Positions 42,885 through 52,301 are shown, counted from the first letter of the stretch. The stretch is DNA of 64,000 bases from Mycolicibacterium neoaurum VKM Ac-1815D (GCF_000317305.3 NC_023036.2:3720001-3784000), one strand, 5' to 3'. The notes: generated from the sequence alone by a model not told the origin. Translations and numbers: made by a program.

Positions 42885-44542
42885 GTCCCAAGCTCGCTGA
42901 TATCGCAGCCGCACAAGGTGATGCGATCGATTCCCGCTATCACCCCTCGGAGGCGGTGCGGCGCGGAGTCCTGAACAAGGTCTTCCCCACCCACTGGTCG
43001 TTCCTGCTGGGTGAGATCGCGCTGTACAGCTTCATCATCCTGTTGATCACCGGTGTGTGGTTGACGCTGTTCTTCGATCCGTCGATGGCACACGTCACCT
43101 ATGACGGCGTCTACCAGCCGCTGCGCGGTATCCAGATGTCACGGGCCTACGAATCGGCCCTGGAGATCAGCTTCGAGGTCCGCGGCGGCCTGTTCGTGCG
43201 ACAGGTCCACCACTGGGCGGCCCTGCTGTTCGCGGCGTCGATCATGGTGCACCTGGCGCGCATCTTCTTCACCGGTGCCTTCCGTAGGCCACGCGAGGCC
43301 AACTGGGTCATCGGCTCGCTGCTGCTGATCCTGGCGATGTTCGAGGGTTACTTCGGCTACTCGCTGCCCGACGACCTGCTCTCCGGCACCGGCCTGCGCG
43401 CCGCGTTCTCCTCGATCACCCTCGGTATGCCGGTCATCGGAACCTGGCTGCACTGGGCGCTCTTCGGCGGCGACTTCCCCGGCGAGATCATCATCCCGCG
43501 CCTGTACGCACTGCACATCCTGCTGATCCCGGGCATCATGCTCGCGCTCATCGGCGTGCACATGGCGCTGGTGTGGTTCCAGAAGCACACCCAGTTCCCC
43601 GGCCCCGGCCGTACCGAGAAGAATGTCGTCGGCGTGCGCGTCATGCCGGTGTTCGCGGTCAAGTCGGGCGCCTTCTTCGCCATGATCACCGGTCTGCTGG
43701 GCCTGATGGGCGGTCTGCTGCAGATCAACCCGATCTGGGTGCTCGGCCCGTACAAGCCCTCGCAGATCTCGGCGGGTAGCCAGCCGGACTTCTACATGAT
43801 GTGGACCGACGGTCTGGCCCGTACCTGGCCGGCGTGGGAGTTCTACATCGGCAACTACACCATCCCGCAGTCGGTGTGGGTCGCCATGGGCATGGGCCTG
43901 GTCTTCGTGCTGCTGATGGCCTACCCCTTCATCGAGAAGAAGCTCACCGGCGACGATGCGCACCACAATCTGTTGCAGCGTCCGCGTGACGCTCCGACAC
44001 GGACCGCAGTGGGCGCCGCGGCGATCTCGTTCTACATCCTGCTGACCTTCATGTGCATGAACGACATCATCGCGCTGAAGTTCCACATCTCGCTGAACGC
44101 GACCACGTGGATCGGCCGTATCGGCATGGTCGTGCTGCCGATGATCGTCTACTACATCACCTACCGGTGGGCGATCAGCCTGCAGCGCAGTGACCGTGCG
44201 GTGCTTGAGCACGGTATCGAGACGGGCATCATCACCCGTCTGCCGCACGGCGCCTACATCGAGCTGCACCAGCCGCTCGGCCCGGTCGACGAGCATGGAC
44301 ACCCGATTCCGCTGGAATACCAGGGTGCCGCGCTGCCGAAGCGGATGAACAAGCTCGGGTCCGCCGGTTCGCCGGGTACCGGTAGCTTCCTCAAGGCCGA
44401 TCCGATCGAAGAGCACGAGGCGCTGACCGAGGCGGCTCACGCCGCCGAGCACAAGGCGCTGGCGGTGCTCAGCAAGAGCCAGGGCACCAATGGCTCGAAC
44501 GGCCATGGCTCCAACGGAAACGGCTCCAACGGGCACCACTAG
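42881..44542 (+). CDS. qcrB: Cytochrome b subunit QcrB of the bcc complex
   Basis: This 553-aa polytopic cytochrome b contains the heme His residues in VHHWAALLFAASIMVHLARIF and in WLHWALFGG / ALHILLIPG, and the Qo-site PEWY-like region. It has a long C-terminal cytosolic extension with Ser/Asn/Gly repeats (GSNGHGSNGNGSNGHH). QcrB is the target of Q203/telacebec in mycobacteria. The operon ends with a strong terminator 16 nt later. Confidence 0.97.
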   Translation: MSPKLADIAAAQGDAIDSRYHPSEAVRRGVLNKVFPTHWSFLLGEIALYSFIILLITGVWLTLFFDPSMAHVTYDGVYQPLRGIQMSRAYESALEISFEVRGGLFVRQVHHWAALLFAASIMVHLARIFFTGAFRRPREANWVIGSLLLILAMFEGYFGYSLPDDLLSGTGLRAAFSSITLGMPVIGTWLHWALFGGDFPGEIIIPRLYALHILLIPGIMLALIGVHMALVWFQKHTQFPGPGRTEKNVVGVRVMPVFAVKSGAFFAMITGLLGLMGGLLQINPIWVLGPYKPSQISAGSQPDFYMMWTDGLARTWPAWEFYIGNYTIPQSVWVAMGMGLVFVLLMAYPFIEKKLTGDDAHHNLLQRPRDAPTRTAVGAAAISFYILLTFMCMNDIIALKFHISLNATTWIGRIGMVVLPMIVYYITYRWAISLQRSDRAVLEHGIETGIITRLPHGAYIELHQPLGPVDEHGHPIPLEYQGAALPKRMNKLGSAGSPGTGSFLKADPIEEHEALTEAAHAAEHKALAVLSKSQGTNGSNGHGSNGNGSNGHH

Positions 44543-44557
44543 AGATCGACCGACAGA

Positions 44558-44590
44558 GGCCCGCGCAGTCTTGGCTGCGCGGGCCTTTTT
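44558..44590 (+). terminator. Rho-independent terminator of the ctaE-qcrCAB operon
   Basis: GGCCCGCGCAG (44558-44568) pairs with CTGCGCGGGCC (44575-44585), a perfect 11-bp stem with a 6-nt loop. Five T residues follow (44586-44590). It begins 16 nt after the qcrB stop. Confidence 0.93.
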
Positions 44591-44617
44591 CGTGCTCCAC
44601 TCCCCTACCCCGGTGGT

Positions 44618-44633
44618 TAGTCTGAGGCTCATG
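44618..44633 (+). promoter_or_regulatory. Leaderless-type promoter at the DinB-like gene
   Basis: TAGTCT (44618-44623) matches the mycobacterial -10 TANNNT and ends 7 nt before the ATG at 44631. No ribosome binding site is seen. Confidence 0.55.
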
Positions 44634-45209
44634 TCCGTCGACCCGCCATGGGAGCCACCCCTGTCCGGCTCCGAGGAACAACATCTGCTGGGCGCTCTGG
44701 ACCGGCTGCGGTCCACGTTCCGGTGGAAGGCCGACGGCCTGGACGCCGCGGGGCTGGCCACCCGGATCGGGGCCTCCACACTCACTCTCGGCGGATTGCT
44801 CAAACACCTGGCACGTGCCGAGGCGCAGCGATTCGGCCCCGGTCTGGACGATTCCGCCATGGGCGAGCCCTGGGACAGCGTTTATCAGGACGAAGCCGAC
44901 TGGGATGCCGACCCGGACTGGGATTTCACCTCCGCCGCCCAAGACTCCCCCGCCCGGCTGTACGCGCTGTGGGACGACACCGTCGCGCGGTCGAGGACCA
45001 GGCTCGCGGCGGCGCTGGCCGACGGCGGCCTTGACCAACCGGTGAACATCGTCTGGTCCGACGGTCGCCGGGCGAGCCTGCGCCGCAGCGTGTGCGATCT
45101 GATCGAGGAGTACGGCAGGCATACCGGGCATGCCGATCTGCTGCGGGAGGCGGTCGACGGCCTGGTCGGCGAGGATCCACCGCAGGATTGGCGCCCGAGC
45201 ACCGGTTAG
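44631..45209 (+). CDS. DinB/DUF664 family protein
   Basis: This 192-aa DinB-fold four-helix protein is of the DUF664 / mycothiol-dependent type. Candidate metal-binding His residues lie in GGLLKHLARAEAQRF and EEYGRHTGHADLLREAVDG, the usual DinB pattern. Members often act as mycothiol S-transferases or maleylpyruvate isomerases; the substrate is unknown. It is flanked by a terminator upstream and a convergent gene downstream. Confidence 0.85.
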   Translation: MSVDPPWEPPLSGSEEQHLLGALDRLRSTFRWKADGLDAAGLATRIGASTLTLGGLLKHLARAEAQRFGPGLDDSAMGEPWDSVYQDEADWDADPDWDFTSAAQDSPARLYALWDDTVARSRTRLAAALADGGLDQPVNIVWSDGRRASLRRSVCDLIEEYGRHTGHADLLREAVDGLVGEDPPQDWRPSTG

Positions 45210-45382
45210 CCCTGCCTACCTGTATCGGCCTACGTGTGTTCAGTCAGAACAGCACCGTCCGCGTCGACACGGCATTCACGTAGGTCCGCCGGCCCCAATC
45301 CCCTACCCCAGTTCAGCTTCGGCGGCCAACCCACCGTTACGACTGACGCCAGGGAGACGCCCGTCGGCTCCCGAAACAAACC

Positions 45383-46048
45383 TCAGGCGGCGGGTGTGCC
45401 CAGCCCCAGCACCGCGCGCAGCTCGCGCAGGAAGAACCACGGCAGCACAGGCATGGCGAGGGTGACCAGCCCGGCGATGATGAAGAGCGCGATCGCACCC
45501 GTCTCGTTGTCGCCGGCCAGTAGATAGGTCGCCACGGCCACCGCGAGGGTGCCCGCGCCGACGGCGGCGAGCACGCCCGCTGTGCAGCGCAGATAGACCT
45601 GTTCCACGACCGCGGGCAGTGCACCGGCACGCACGGCGGGCTCGCTACCGACGACCGGCGTCTCGGCGGCGCGTCGGCGACCGGGACGGGGCGTGATCGC
45701 GGCGATGTCCTCGGACACCGACCCCCCGGCCGGGGTGAAGCTGCGCACCGGCCGCTCGCTGCTCTGCTTACGGGCCCGGACCAGCAGGGGGATCGCCACC
45801 GCGATGACCACGGCGGACACCCCGATGACGGTGTAGAGGACCCAGGGTGTCTGCGAACCGGAGGCCTCGGCGAGCTCGGCGCGCACCGTGCCGCGCCCAC
45901 TGCCCAGGTCGACGAGGCGCACCACCGCCGCGACGGACACACCGAGGGCGGCCAGCCACACCGCGGCGCACACGCCGAGCAGGATGCGGTCGAGGTCGGG
46001 CGGGCCCGAAAGCGTCCGCGATGTCCTTGGTGTCGTGATATCCGGCAT
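45383..46048 (-). CDS. Membrane protein (Rv2197c-like) coupled to mmpS3
   Basis: This 221-aa protein has four hydrophobic segments in two pairs: LGVCAAVWLAALGVSVAAVV and VLYTVIGVSAVVIAVAIPLLV, then LAAVGAGTLAVAVATYLLA and IALFIIAGLVTLAMPVLPWFF. An Arg/Pro-rich cytosolic loop lies between the pairs. The ATG at 46048 overlaps the mmpS3 stop, so it is translated with it. Function is unknown; association with the mmpS3 product is inferred. About 170 bp downstream (45210-45382) shows nothing notable. Confidence 0.82.
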   Translation of the reverse strand: MPDITTPRTSRTLSGPPDLDRILLGVCAAVWLAALGVSVAAVVRLVDLGSGRGTVRAELAEASGSQTPWVLYTVIGVSAVVIAVAIPLLVRARKQSSERPVRSFTPAGGSVSEDIAAITPRPGRRRAAETPVVGSEPAVRAGALPAVVEQVYLRCTAGVLAAVGAGTLAVAVATYLLAGDNETGAIALFIIAGLVTLAMPVLPWFFLRELRAVLGLGTPAA

Positions 46049-46866
46049 CAGCAGCTCGTCTGCGCGGCGTTGCCGGTGTTGGACGACAGGACTGTCCCGT
46101 CGCTGGTGGTGATGGAGCAATTCAGCCGGCTCACCAGGAACAGACTGGACGCTTGCACCGAGCCCACCTCCGACTGCGATATCGGGGTCACCGTCAGTGA
46201 CCAGGGAATGTAGACATTGCGCTGGGTGCGGCTGCGGCCCGACGCGTCGATATAGGTCACGGTGATGATGTCACCGGGAGCCTTGGTGCCGGTCACCGTG
46301 TAGGTGACCTGCCGCGGTCCCGCGGGCCGCGTCGTCGTCGGTGGTGGCGGGGGCGGGGCCTCGCTGGTGGCCGGCGGCGGCGCGGGCTCCTCGGCCGGCG
46401 GCGGCGGAGGCGGGGGCGGCGGCTCCTGGGTCACCGTCACCGTTTCCGGCGGCGGAGGCGGCGGTGCCTCGGTGGTCGGAGGCGGCGGGGGTGGCGGCGG
46501 AGGCGTGGTCGTGGTGATCGCGTCCTGCACCGGCGGCGCCGTCGTGGTGGACGTCGTGGGATTAGCCATGTTGTCGCTGTCGGTACGCGTTACCAGCAGG
46601 GCGACGGAGGCGACCAGGGAGATCGCGGCGACGATGGCCACGACACCGACCACCCACGGCCAGCGCGGCGGCCGGTCGTCCTCGGGTTCCAGCGGCGCAT
46701 AGTTGTCGTAGTCGTAGAGCGCCGGATCCGGCGGCACGTACGGGGCGCTGACGAACTGTTCGGATTCTGGGGCGGAGTATGCCCGCGAATGGATATCGGT
46801 CTCGTCGGACCGGGACTTCTTATCCCTGTCCCCGCCCGAAGACTCCGGTCCTGACGGCCCGCTCAT
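46048..46866 (-). CDS. mmpS3: MmpS3 family membrane protein with Pro/Thr-rich spacer
   Basis: The 272-aa product has a cytosolic acidic/Tyr-rich N-terminus (PPDPALYDYDNYAPLEPED), one membrane helix (about 68-92, WPWVVGVVAIVAAISLVASVA) and a long Pro/Thr-rich external spacer with runs of nine prolines. The C-terminal MmpS beta-sandwich contains TGTKAPGDIITVTYIDASG. MmpS3 stands without an MmpL partner in mycobacteria and has been linked to growth and division. The ATG at 46866 is used; a TTG two codons upstream is open. Confidence 0.9.
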   Translation of the reverse strand: MSGPSGPESSGGDRDKKSRSDETDIHSRAYSAPESEQFVSAPYVPPDPALYDYDNYAPLEPEDDRPPRWPWVVGVVAIVAAISLVASVALLVTRTDSDNMANPTTSTTTAPPVQDAITTTTPPPPPPPPPTTEAPPPPPPETVTVTQEPPPPPPPPPAEEPAPPPATSEAPPPPPPTTTRPAGPRQVTYTVTGTKAPGDIITVTYIDASGRSRTQRNVYIPWSLTVTPISQSEVGSVQASSLFLVSRLNCSITTSDGTVLSSNTGNAAQTSC

Positions 46867-46999
46867 CTGCAACTAAACCTCGGCCTATCCATCTCGACTG
46901 CTGCCTCGGCAAGATTACCCAACACCGCGACCATCCGGACCGGGCCGACACGGTACGCCGACGAACTGACGCACGGTTGTGACCTGGCCGAAGGTGGGG

Positions 47000-47419
47000 T
47001 CAGTGCTTCTCGGGGCCGGTGTAGTACTCGAAGACCAGGCCGGCGGCAGACGCCAGCACGAAGCAGATGCCCGCGACGATCAGCCACGGCAGCCACAGCG
47101 CCGCACCGACGGCGGCGGTCGAGAAGGACAGCGCGATCAGGATGGGCCACCAGCTGTGCGGGCTGTAGAAGCCCAACTCGCCGGCGCCGTCACTTATCTC
47201 GGCGTCTTCGTAGTCCTCGGGCCGGGTGTCCAGGCGCCGTGCCACGAAGCGGAAGAAGGTGCCGGTGATGAGTGTCAGACCGGTGGACAGCACCAGCGCG
47301 GTGGTACCCGCCCACTCGATGCCACCGGTGGCGAACAGCGCGGTCAGCACTGCGTACACCACTGCGGCCAGCACAAAGAATCCGGTCAGGAACTCGAACA
47401 GCCTGGCTTCGATATGCAT
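47000..47419 (-). CDS. ctaF: Cytochrome c oxidase subunit IV CtaF
   Basis: This 139-aa actinobacterial aa3 oxidase subunit IV has four membrane segments in two hairpins and the conserved middle DTRPEDYEDAEISDGAGELGFYSPHSWWP. It follows ctaC by 9 nt. With ctaE and qcrCAB in this window and ctaD elsewhere it forms the bcc-aa3 supercomplex. Confidence 0.94.
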   Translation of the reverse strand: MHIEARLFEFLTGFFVLAAVVYAVLTALFATGGIEWAGTTALVLSTGLTLITGTFFRFVARRLDTRPEDYEDAEISDGAGELGFYSPHSWWPILIALSFSTAAVGAALWLPWLIVAGICFVLASAAGLVFEYYTGPEKH

Positions 47420-47428
47420 GCGTGGTCC

Positions 47429-48469
47429 TTACTTGCTCGCCTGCGCGGGGGCGCCGACCTGCTCACCGCGGCGGGTGTCGAACGGGAAGGTGGTGGTGGC
47501 CAGCGGGTCCTGACCGATGGCCTGCAACGCCTGGGCGTTGGTGGCCTCCGGGTTGGCCTCGCGATACTCAAGGTAGGCCTTGAAGTCGTTGGGCTCCACG
47601 ACACGAACCTCGAAGTTCATCATCGCGTGGTAGGTGCCGCACATCTCGGTGCAGCGCCCGACGAAGGCACCGGTCTGCTCGATCTCGCTGACCTGGAACA
47701 CGTTGTCGGAGTTGTTCTCCTTGGGGTTGGGCAGCACGTCCCTCTTGAACAGGAACTCCGGCACCCAGAAACCGTGGATCACGTCGGCCGAAGCGATGAC
47801 GAACTCGATGCGCTTGCCCTTGGGCAACACCAGGACCGGGATCTCGTTGCTGGTACCGAGCGTCTCGATCTTGTTGAAGTTCAGGTAGCTGCGATCTTCG
47901 CTGTTCTTGCCCGCCAGCGGTCCGACCCGCTCGATACCGTGCTCGTCGACGCCCTCGGGCACCGAACGCATGGCTTCCTTGCGCTCGTTGTCGACGCCGT
48001 CGTAGGCCAGCGTGCCGTCGGCGAAGTCGACCTTCTGGTAGCCGAACTTCCAGTTCCACTGGAAGGCGGTGACGTCGACGACGACCTCGGGATTGGGATC
48101 CTTGTGCAGCATCCGCTCCTGCACCACCACGGTGAAGTAGAAGAGCACCGAGATGATCAGGAACGGCACGACGGTGAGCACGAGCTCAAGGGGCATGTTG
48201 TAGCCGAACTGACGGGGCAGTTCGGTATCGGTCGCCTTCTTGCGGTGGAAGACGCTGGTCCAGAAGATCAGCGCCCACACGATGCCGCCCACGACGAACG
48301 AGGCGATGACCGACCACACCCACAGGTCGCGGTTCAACCGCGCCTCCGGGGTGATGCCCTGCGGCCAGCCGAGTCCGAAGATCTCCTGGTAGCTGCAGCC
48401 GCTCAGCAGGATGGCCGTACCACCCAAAACCAATGACAACGCCACCAAACGAACCCCGCGAGCGGTCAC
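47429..48469 (-). CDS. ctaC: Cytochrome c oxidase subunit II CtaC
   Basis: CtaC carries the CuA centre that receives electrons from QcrC. The 346-aa precursor has a lipoprotein signal (LLSGC), two membrane helices (about 60-80 and 105-125) and a cupredoxin domain with WNWKFGYQKVDF, the HGFWVPEF His and the CuA motif GRCTEMCGTYHAMM. An actinobacterial insertion of about 60 residues precedes the cupredoxin core. The GTG at 48469 follows GGAGGCGCC, better than the upstream ORF start at 48517. Confidence 0.96.
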   Translation of the reverse strand: MTARGVRLVALSLVLGGTAILLSGCSYQEIFGLGWPQGITPEARLNRDLWVWSVIASFVVGGIVWALIFWTSVFHRKKATDTELPRQFGYNMPLELVLTVVPFLIISVLFYFTVVVQERMLHKDPNPEVVVDVTAFQWNWKFGYQKVDFADGTLAYDGVDNERKEAMRSVPEGVDEHGIERVGPLAGKNSEDRSYLNFNKIETLGTSNEIPVLVLPKGKRIEFVIASADVIHGFWVPEFLFKRDVLPNPKENNSDNVFQVSEIEQTGAFVGRCTEMCGTYHAMMNFEVRVVEPNDFKAYLEYREANPEATNAQALQAIGQDPLATTTFPFDTRRGEQVGAPAQASK

Positions 48470-48583
48470 GTTGGCGCCTCCTAGATGAAGTCGGTGAACC
48501 GCAGTGCGGTCGGTCAAACTTGGCGAATACTACGCAGCGTAGACCACGCCCGCCGGGTCGAGCGAAGCGACCGCACGATTCGG

Positions 48584-48598
48584 CATACTGGCGCGGTG
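48584..48598 (+). promoter_or_regulatory. Leaderless-type promoter at asnB
   Basis: CATACT (48584-48589) ends 6 nt before the GTG at 48596, the same hexamer and nearly the same spacing as at ctaE. GTG-TGC-GGA gives the required N-terminal (Met)Cys-Gly of the amidotransferase, so the start is firm. Confidence 0.6.
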
Positions 48599-50527
48599 TG
48601 CGGACTGCTGGCGTATCTGACCGACCCGACCGTTCAGACCACTCCGATGCTGGTCGAAGCGGTTTCGGGGGCCTCGCATCTGATGCGTCACCGTGGCCCC
48701 GACGAACCGGGAACATGGTCCGACGAGGATGTCGTGTTGGGTTTCAACCGACTGTCGATCATCGATATCGCGCACAGTCATCAGCCGCTGCGCTGGGGGC
48801 CCGCCGAGGCCCCCGATCGCTACGCGCTGGTGTTCAACGGCGAGATCTACAACTACCTGGAGTTGCGGGAGGCGCTGCGCGAGGAGTTCGGCGCGGTCTT
48901 CCACACCGACGGTGACGGTGAGGCGATCGTCGCGGGCTTCCATTACTGGGGCACCGATGTGCTGAATCGGCTGCGCGGCATGTTCGCCTTCGCGCTCTGG
49001 GACACCCAGACCGCCGAGCTGCTGTGCGCCCGTGATCCGTTCGGCATCAAACCCCTCTACATGTCCACCGGGCCGGGCGGGACGGTCGTCGGCAGCGAGA
49101 AGAAGTGCCTTATCGACCTCGCCCCGACGGCCGGGCTGGATCTCGATATCGACGATCGCGCCGTGCAGCACTACACCGTGCTGCAGTACGTCCCCGAGCC
49201 CGAGACGCTGCATCGCGGGATCCGTCGGCTCGAGTCGGGCAGCTACGCCGTCATCCGGCCCGGCCGGGCGCCGGTGGTCAGCCGCTACTTCCGCCCGCGG
49301 TTCGCCGCGGTGCCCTTCGTCGACGGCGCCGAGCAGGCCCGCTACGACGAGATCACCGCGGTGCTCGAGGACTCCGTCGCCAAGCACATGCGCGCCGATG
49401 TGACGGTCGGCGCATTCCTGTCCGGCGGTATCGATTCGACGGCCATCGCGGCGCTGGCGATGCGGCACAATCCACGCTTGATCACCTTCACCACCGGTTT
49501 CGAGCGGGAGGGGTTCTCCGAGGTCGATGTCGCCGTCGAATCGGCGAAGGCGATCGGGGCGCGCCATGTGACGAAGGTGGTCAGCGCCGAGGAGTTCGTC
49601 AGCGCACTGCCCGAGATCGTCTGGTACCTCGACGAGCCGGTGGCCGACCCCGCGCTGATACCGCTGTTCTTCATCGCCCGCGAGGCGCGCAAGCACGTCA
49701 AGGTGGTGCTCTCCGGCGAGGGCGCCGACGAGCTCTTCGGCGGCTACACCATCTACCGGGAGCCGTTGTCGCTCAAGGCGTTCGATTACATTCCGCGACC
49801 ACTGCGGCGGTCGCTTGGCAAGGCGTCGCGCCCGCTGCCCGAGGGCATGCGGGGCAAGAGCCTGCTGCACCGCGGTTCGATGACGCTGGAGCAGCGCTAC
49901 TACGGCAACGCCCGCAGCTTCTCCGACGAGCAGTTGCGCGCCACCCTGCCCGGGTTCCGGCCGGACTGGACCCACACCGACGTGACCGCGCAGCTGTACG
50001 CCGAATCGGCGGGCTGGGATCCGGTGGCACGCATGCAGCACATCGACCTGTTCACCTGGTTGCGTGGCGACATCCTGGTCAAGGCCGACAAGATGACCAT
50101 GGCCAACTCGCTGGAACTGCGGGTGCCGTTCCTGGACCCCGAGGTGTTCGAGGTGGCCTCCCGGCTGCCCTTCGACCAGAAGATCACCCGCACCACCACC
50201 AAGTACGCGCTGCGCCGCGCGCTGGAGCCGATCGTCCCCGCGCATGTGCTCAACCGGCCCAAGCTGGGCTTCCCGGTGCCGATCCGACACTGGCTCAAGA
50301 CCGGGCCGCTGCTGGACTGGGCCCAGCACACCATCGAGACGTCGCAGGCAGGCGATCTGGTCGATCTGGCCGCGGTGCGCACCATGCTCGACGATCACCG
50401 CGCCGGATCCGGCGATCACAGCCGCCGGTTGTGGACGGTGCTGATCTTCATGCTGTGGCATGCCATCTTCGTCGAGGGCACGGTGTCACCGCAGATCAGC
50501 GAACCGACCTACCCGGTGCAGCTGTAA
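48596..50527 (+). CDS. asnB: Glutamine-dependent asparagine synthetase AsnB (LtsA type)
   Basis: This 643-aa enzyme has an N-terminal class II glutaminase with nucleophile Cys2 (CGLLAYL), HRGPDEPGTW and LVFNGEIYNYLE. The C-terminal synthetase domain has the PP-loop AFLSGGIDSTAIAALA. In corynebacteria and mycobacteria the LtsA/AsnB subgroup amidates mDAP of peptidoglycan and affects lysozyme and antibiotic tolerance, so this copy may modify the wall rather than make free Asn. It is divergent from ctaC and convergent with adoK. Confidence 0.93.
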   Translation: MCGLLAYLTDPTVQTTPMLVEAVSGASHLMRHRGPDEPGTWSDEDVVLGFNRLSIIDIAHSHQPLRWGPAEAPDRYALVFNGEIYNYLELREALREEFGAVFHTDGDGEAIVAGFHYWGTDVLNRLRGMFAFALWDTQTAELLCARDPFGIKPLYMSTGPGGTVVGSEKKCLIDLAPTAGLDLDIDDRAVQHYTVLQYVPEPETLHRGIRRLESGSYAVIRPGRAPVVSRYFRPRFAAVPFVDGAEQARYDEITAVLEDSVAKHMRADVTVGAFLSGGIDSTAIAALAMRHNPRLITFTTGFEREGFSEVDVAVESAKAIGARHVTKVVSAEEFVSALPEIVWYLDEPVADPALIPLFFIAREARKHVKVVLSGEGADELFGGYTIYREPLSLKAFDYIPRPLRRSLGKASRPLPEGMRGKSLLHRGSMTLEQRYYGNARSFSDEQLRATLPGFRPDWTHTDVTAQLYAESAGWDPVARMQHIDLFTWLRGDILVKADKMTMANSLELRVPFLDPEVFEVASRLPFDQKITRTTTKYALRRALEPIVPAHVLNRPKLGFPVPIRHWLKTGPLLDWAQHTIETSQAGDLVDLAAVRTMLDDHRAGSGDHSRRLWTVLIFMLWHAIFVEGTVSPQISEPTYPVQL

Positions 50528-51511
50528 CTATCCGGCGGCGCCGATCGCCGCACCGATCTCGGCGCCGGCCTCGGCGCCGAAGGCCTCGGAGATGCGCGCC
50601 ACCGCGGAGTCGCGGTCCCAGGTCCACTCCTGCGGACCGGTGGCTTCCAGCACCAGGGTGGCCACCAGCGAGGCCAGCTGAGCCGACCGTTCCAGGCTGA
50701 GCCCGGCGGACCGGCCGGTCAGGAACCCGGCACGGAACGCGTCGCCGATGCCGGTCGGGTCGGCCTGATGGCGCTCCGGGACGATGCCGACGTGCACGAA
50801 GGTGCCATCGCTTCCGACGATGTCGACGCCCTTCTCCCCCAGCGTCGTGACGCGCATCTTGATCTGGCCCATGACCTGGGCCTCGGAGAGTCCCGACTTC
50901 TGCAGCAGCAGATCCCACTCGTAGTCGTTGGTGAACAGGTAGGTCGCACCGTCGATAAGGCGGCGGATCTGCTCACCGTCGAGGCGGGCCAGCTGCTGGG
51001 AGGGGTCGGCGGCGAATGCCAGGCCCAGTTCGCGGCACTGGTCGGTGTGGCGGAACATGGCGTCCGGGTCGTTGGCACCGATGATCACCAGTTCCGGTGC
51101 ACCGCTGCGCTTCACGAGTTCGGCGAGGTCGATGTTGCGGGCCTCGGACATCGCGCCCGGGTAGAACGACGCGATCTGGGCCATCGCCTCGTCGGTGGTG
51201 CAGACGAACCGCGCGGTGTACGCGCTGTCGGAGATCAGCACGTTCTCGGTGTTGACGCCGTGGTCGTCGAGCCATTGGCGGTAGTCACCGAAATCCTGGC
51301 CCGCCGCGCCGACGAGGGCGACATCACCGCCGAGCACGCCGATCGCGAAGGCCATGTTGCCCGCGACGCCGCCGCGGTGCATCACCAGGTCGTCGACCAG
51401 GAAACTCAGCGACACCTTCTGCAGGTGGTCCGGCAGCAGCTGCTCGGAGAACTTGCCGGGGAACTTCATCAGATGGTCAGTCGCAATGGATCCGGTCACC
51501 GCAATGGTCAC
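50528..51511 (-). CDS. adoK: Adenosine kinase AdoK/CbhK (PfkB family)
   Basis: This 327-aa ribokinase-fold enzyme phosphorylates adenosine; the mycobacterial type is unusually close to sugar kinases. It has the substrate motif MHRGGVAGNMAFAIGVLGG and the anion-hole/base motif DPTGIGDAFRAGFLTG. The GTG at 51511 gives TIAVTGSIATDHLM, the known N-terminus, after GAAGGGCG. Its stop touches the asnB stop without a gap. Confidence 0.92.
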   Translation of the reverse strand: MTIAVTGSIATDHLMKFPGKFSEQLLPDHLQKVSLSFLVDDLVMHRGGVAGNMAFAIGVLGGDVALVGAAGQDFGDYRQWLDDHGVNTENVLISDSAYTARFVCTTDEAMAQIASFYPGAMSEARNIDLAELVKRSGAPELVIIGANDPDAMFRHTDQCRELGLAFAADPSQQLARLDGEQIRRLIDGATYLFTNDYEWDLLLQKSGLSEAQVMGQIKMRVTTLGEKGVDIVGSDGTFVHVGIVPERHQADPTGIGDAFRAGFLTGRSAGLSLERSAQLASLVATLVLEATGPQEWTWDRDSAVARISEAFGAEAGAEIGAAIGAAG

Positions 51512-51659
51512 GAAAAAACGCCCTTCGAAAGTCATCAAGTTAGCTAGGCGCACCTTACAGACGCATGGACGACGGCGCTTCGGCACCGATGCCGTAGGCC
51601 CGGGGTGCGCTAGCCTGCTTATCAGTCCGATCTTCATCCCAGACTGCGGAAAGCACCAC

Positions 51660-52268
51660 ATGTCCGGCCCCGTGCCCTATCCCGATTCTCCTCCCCCGCA
51701 AGGTTTTCCACCGCCGAGCGGGCCACCGGGAGCCGGGCAGTTCGGGTATCCGGGCGCCCTGCCCCCGCCGGTGCCGTACCCCAGGAACAACCGGCGGCGA
51801 TACCTGGTGATCGGCGCGGTCGCCGTCGCGGCGGTCGTGGTGGTCGCCGGGGCCGCGGTGGTGCTCACCGGACGGGACCCGGGCCCCGAGCCGATGACGG
51901 CCCAGACCGTGCAACCGGCCATCCAGGGTTTTCTGGACGCTCTGGCCGACGGGGATGTCGAGGTGATCGCCCGGCACACCCTGTGCGGGTTGTATGACGA
52001 GGTCGCCGACCGTAAGTCCGATCTGGCGCTGGCCGAGCTGAACGCCGACGGTTTCGAGAAGCAGTACGGCCGCGTCCAGGTCACCTCGATCGACAAGCTG
52101 GTGCCGTGGTCGACCAATCAGGCCCAGGCGTTGTTCACCATGCGGGTCACCGAATCCGGGCGGGGTCGCGGTGCGGTGCCGGTAGGTACCGATATGCAGG
52201 CCGTCGGCCAGCTGTTGGCGTTCGACGACGAGATCCTCGTGTGTTCTTACGTGCAGCGCACGGGCTGA
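51660..52268 (+). CDS. Pro-rich membrane-anchored protein (Rv2203-like)
   Basis: This 202-aa protein has a Pro/Gly-rich cytosolic N-terminus, one membrane helix (about 49-70, YLVIGAVAVAAVVVVAGAAVVL) and an external domain of the DUF4878/NTF2-like type (TVQPAIQGFLDALADGDVEVIARH). The ligand is unknown. The last codons plus stop are duplicated just downstream, so the present C-terminus may have been rebuilt. Confidence 0.82.
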   Translation: MSGPVPYPDSPPPQGFPPPSGPPGAGQFGYPGALPPPVPYPRNNRRRYLVIGAVAVAAVVVVAGAAVVLTGRDPGPEPMTAQTVQPAIQGFLDALADGDVEVIARHTLCGLYDEVADRKSDLALAELNADGFEKQYGRVQVTSIDKLVPWSTNQAQALFTMRVTESGRGRGAVPVGTDMQAVGQLLAFDDEILVCSYVQRTG

Positions 52269-52291
52269 CCGCGTGCAGCGCACGGGCTGAC
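52251..52291 (+). repeat. 19-bp direct repeat duplicating the end of the Rv2203-like gene
   Basis: GTGCAGCGCACGGGCTGAC occurs at 52251-52269 and again at 52273-52291 (period 22). The unit holds the last five codons and the stop. It is a recent-looking tandem duplication. Confidence 0.9.
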
Positions 52292-52301
52292 AAAGCGCAA
52301 C

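Noticed and set aside
43139..44860. 573-codon minus-strand frame opposite qcrB
   Set aside because: qcrB on the plus strand has full cytochrome b motifs; the opposite frame is low-complexity shadow.
46370..46520. Short GGC/GGT repeats resembling a satellite or CRISPR-like array
   Set aside because: They are the codons of the polyproline stalk of MmpS3 read on the opposite strand.
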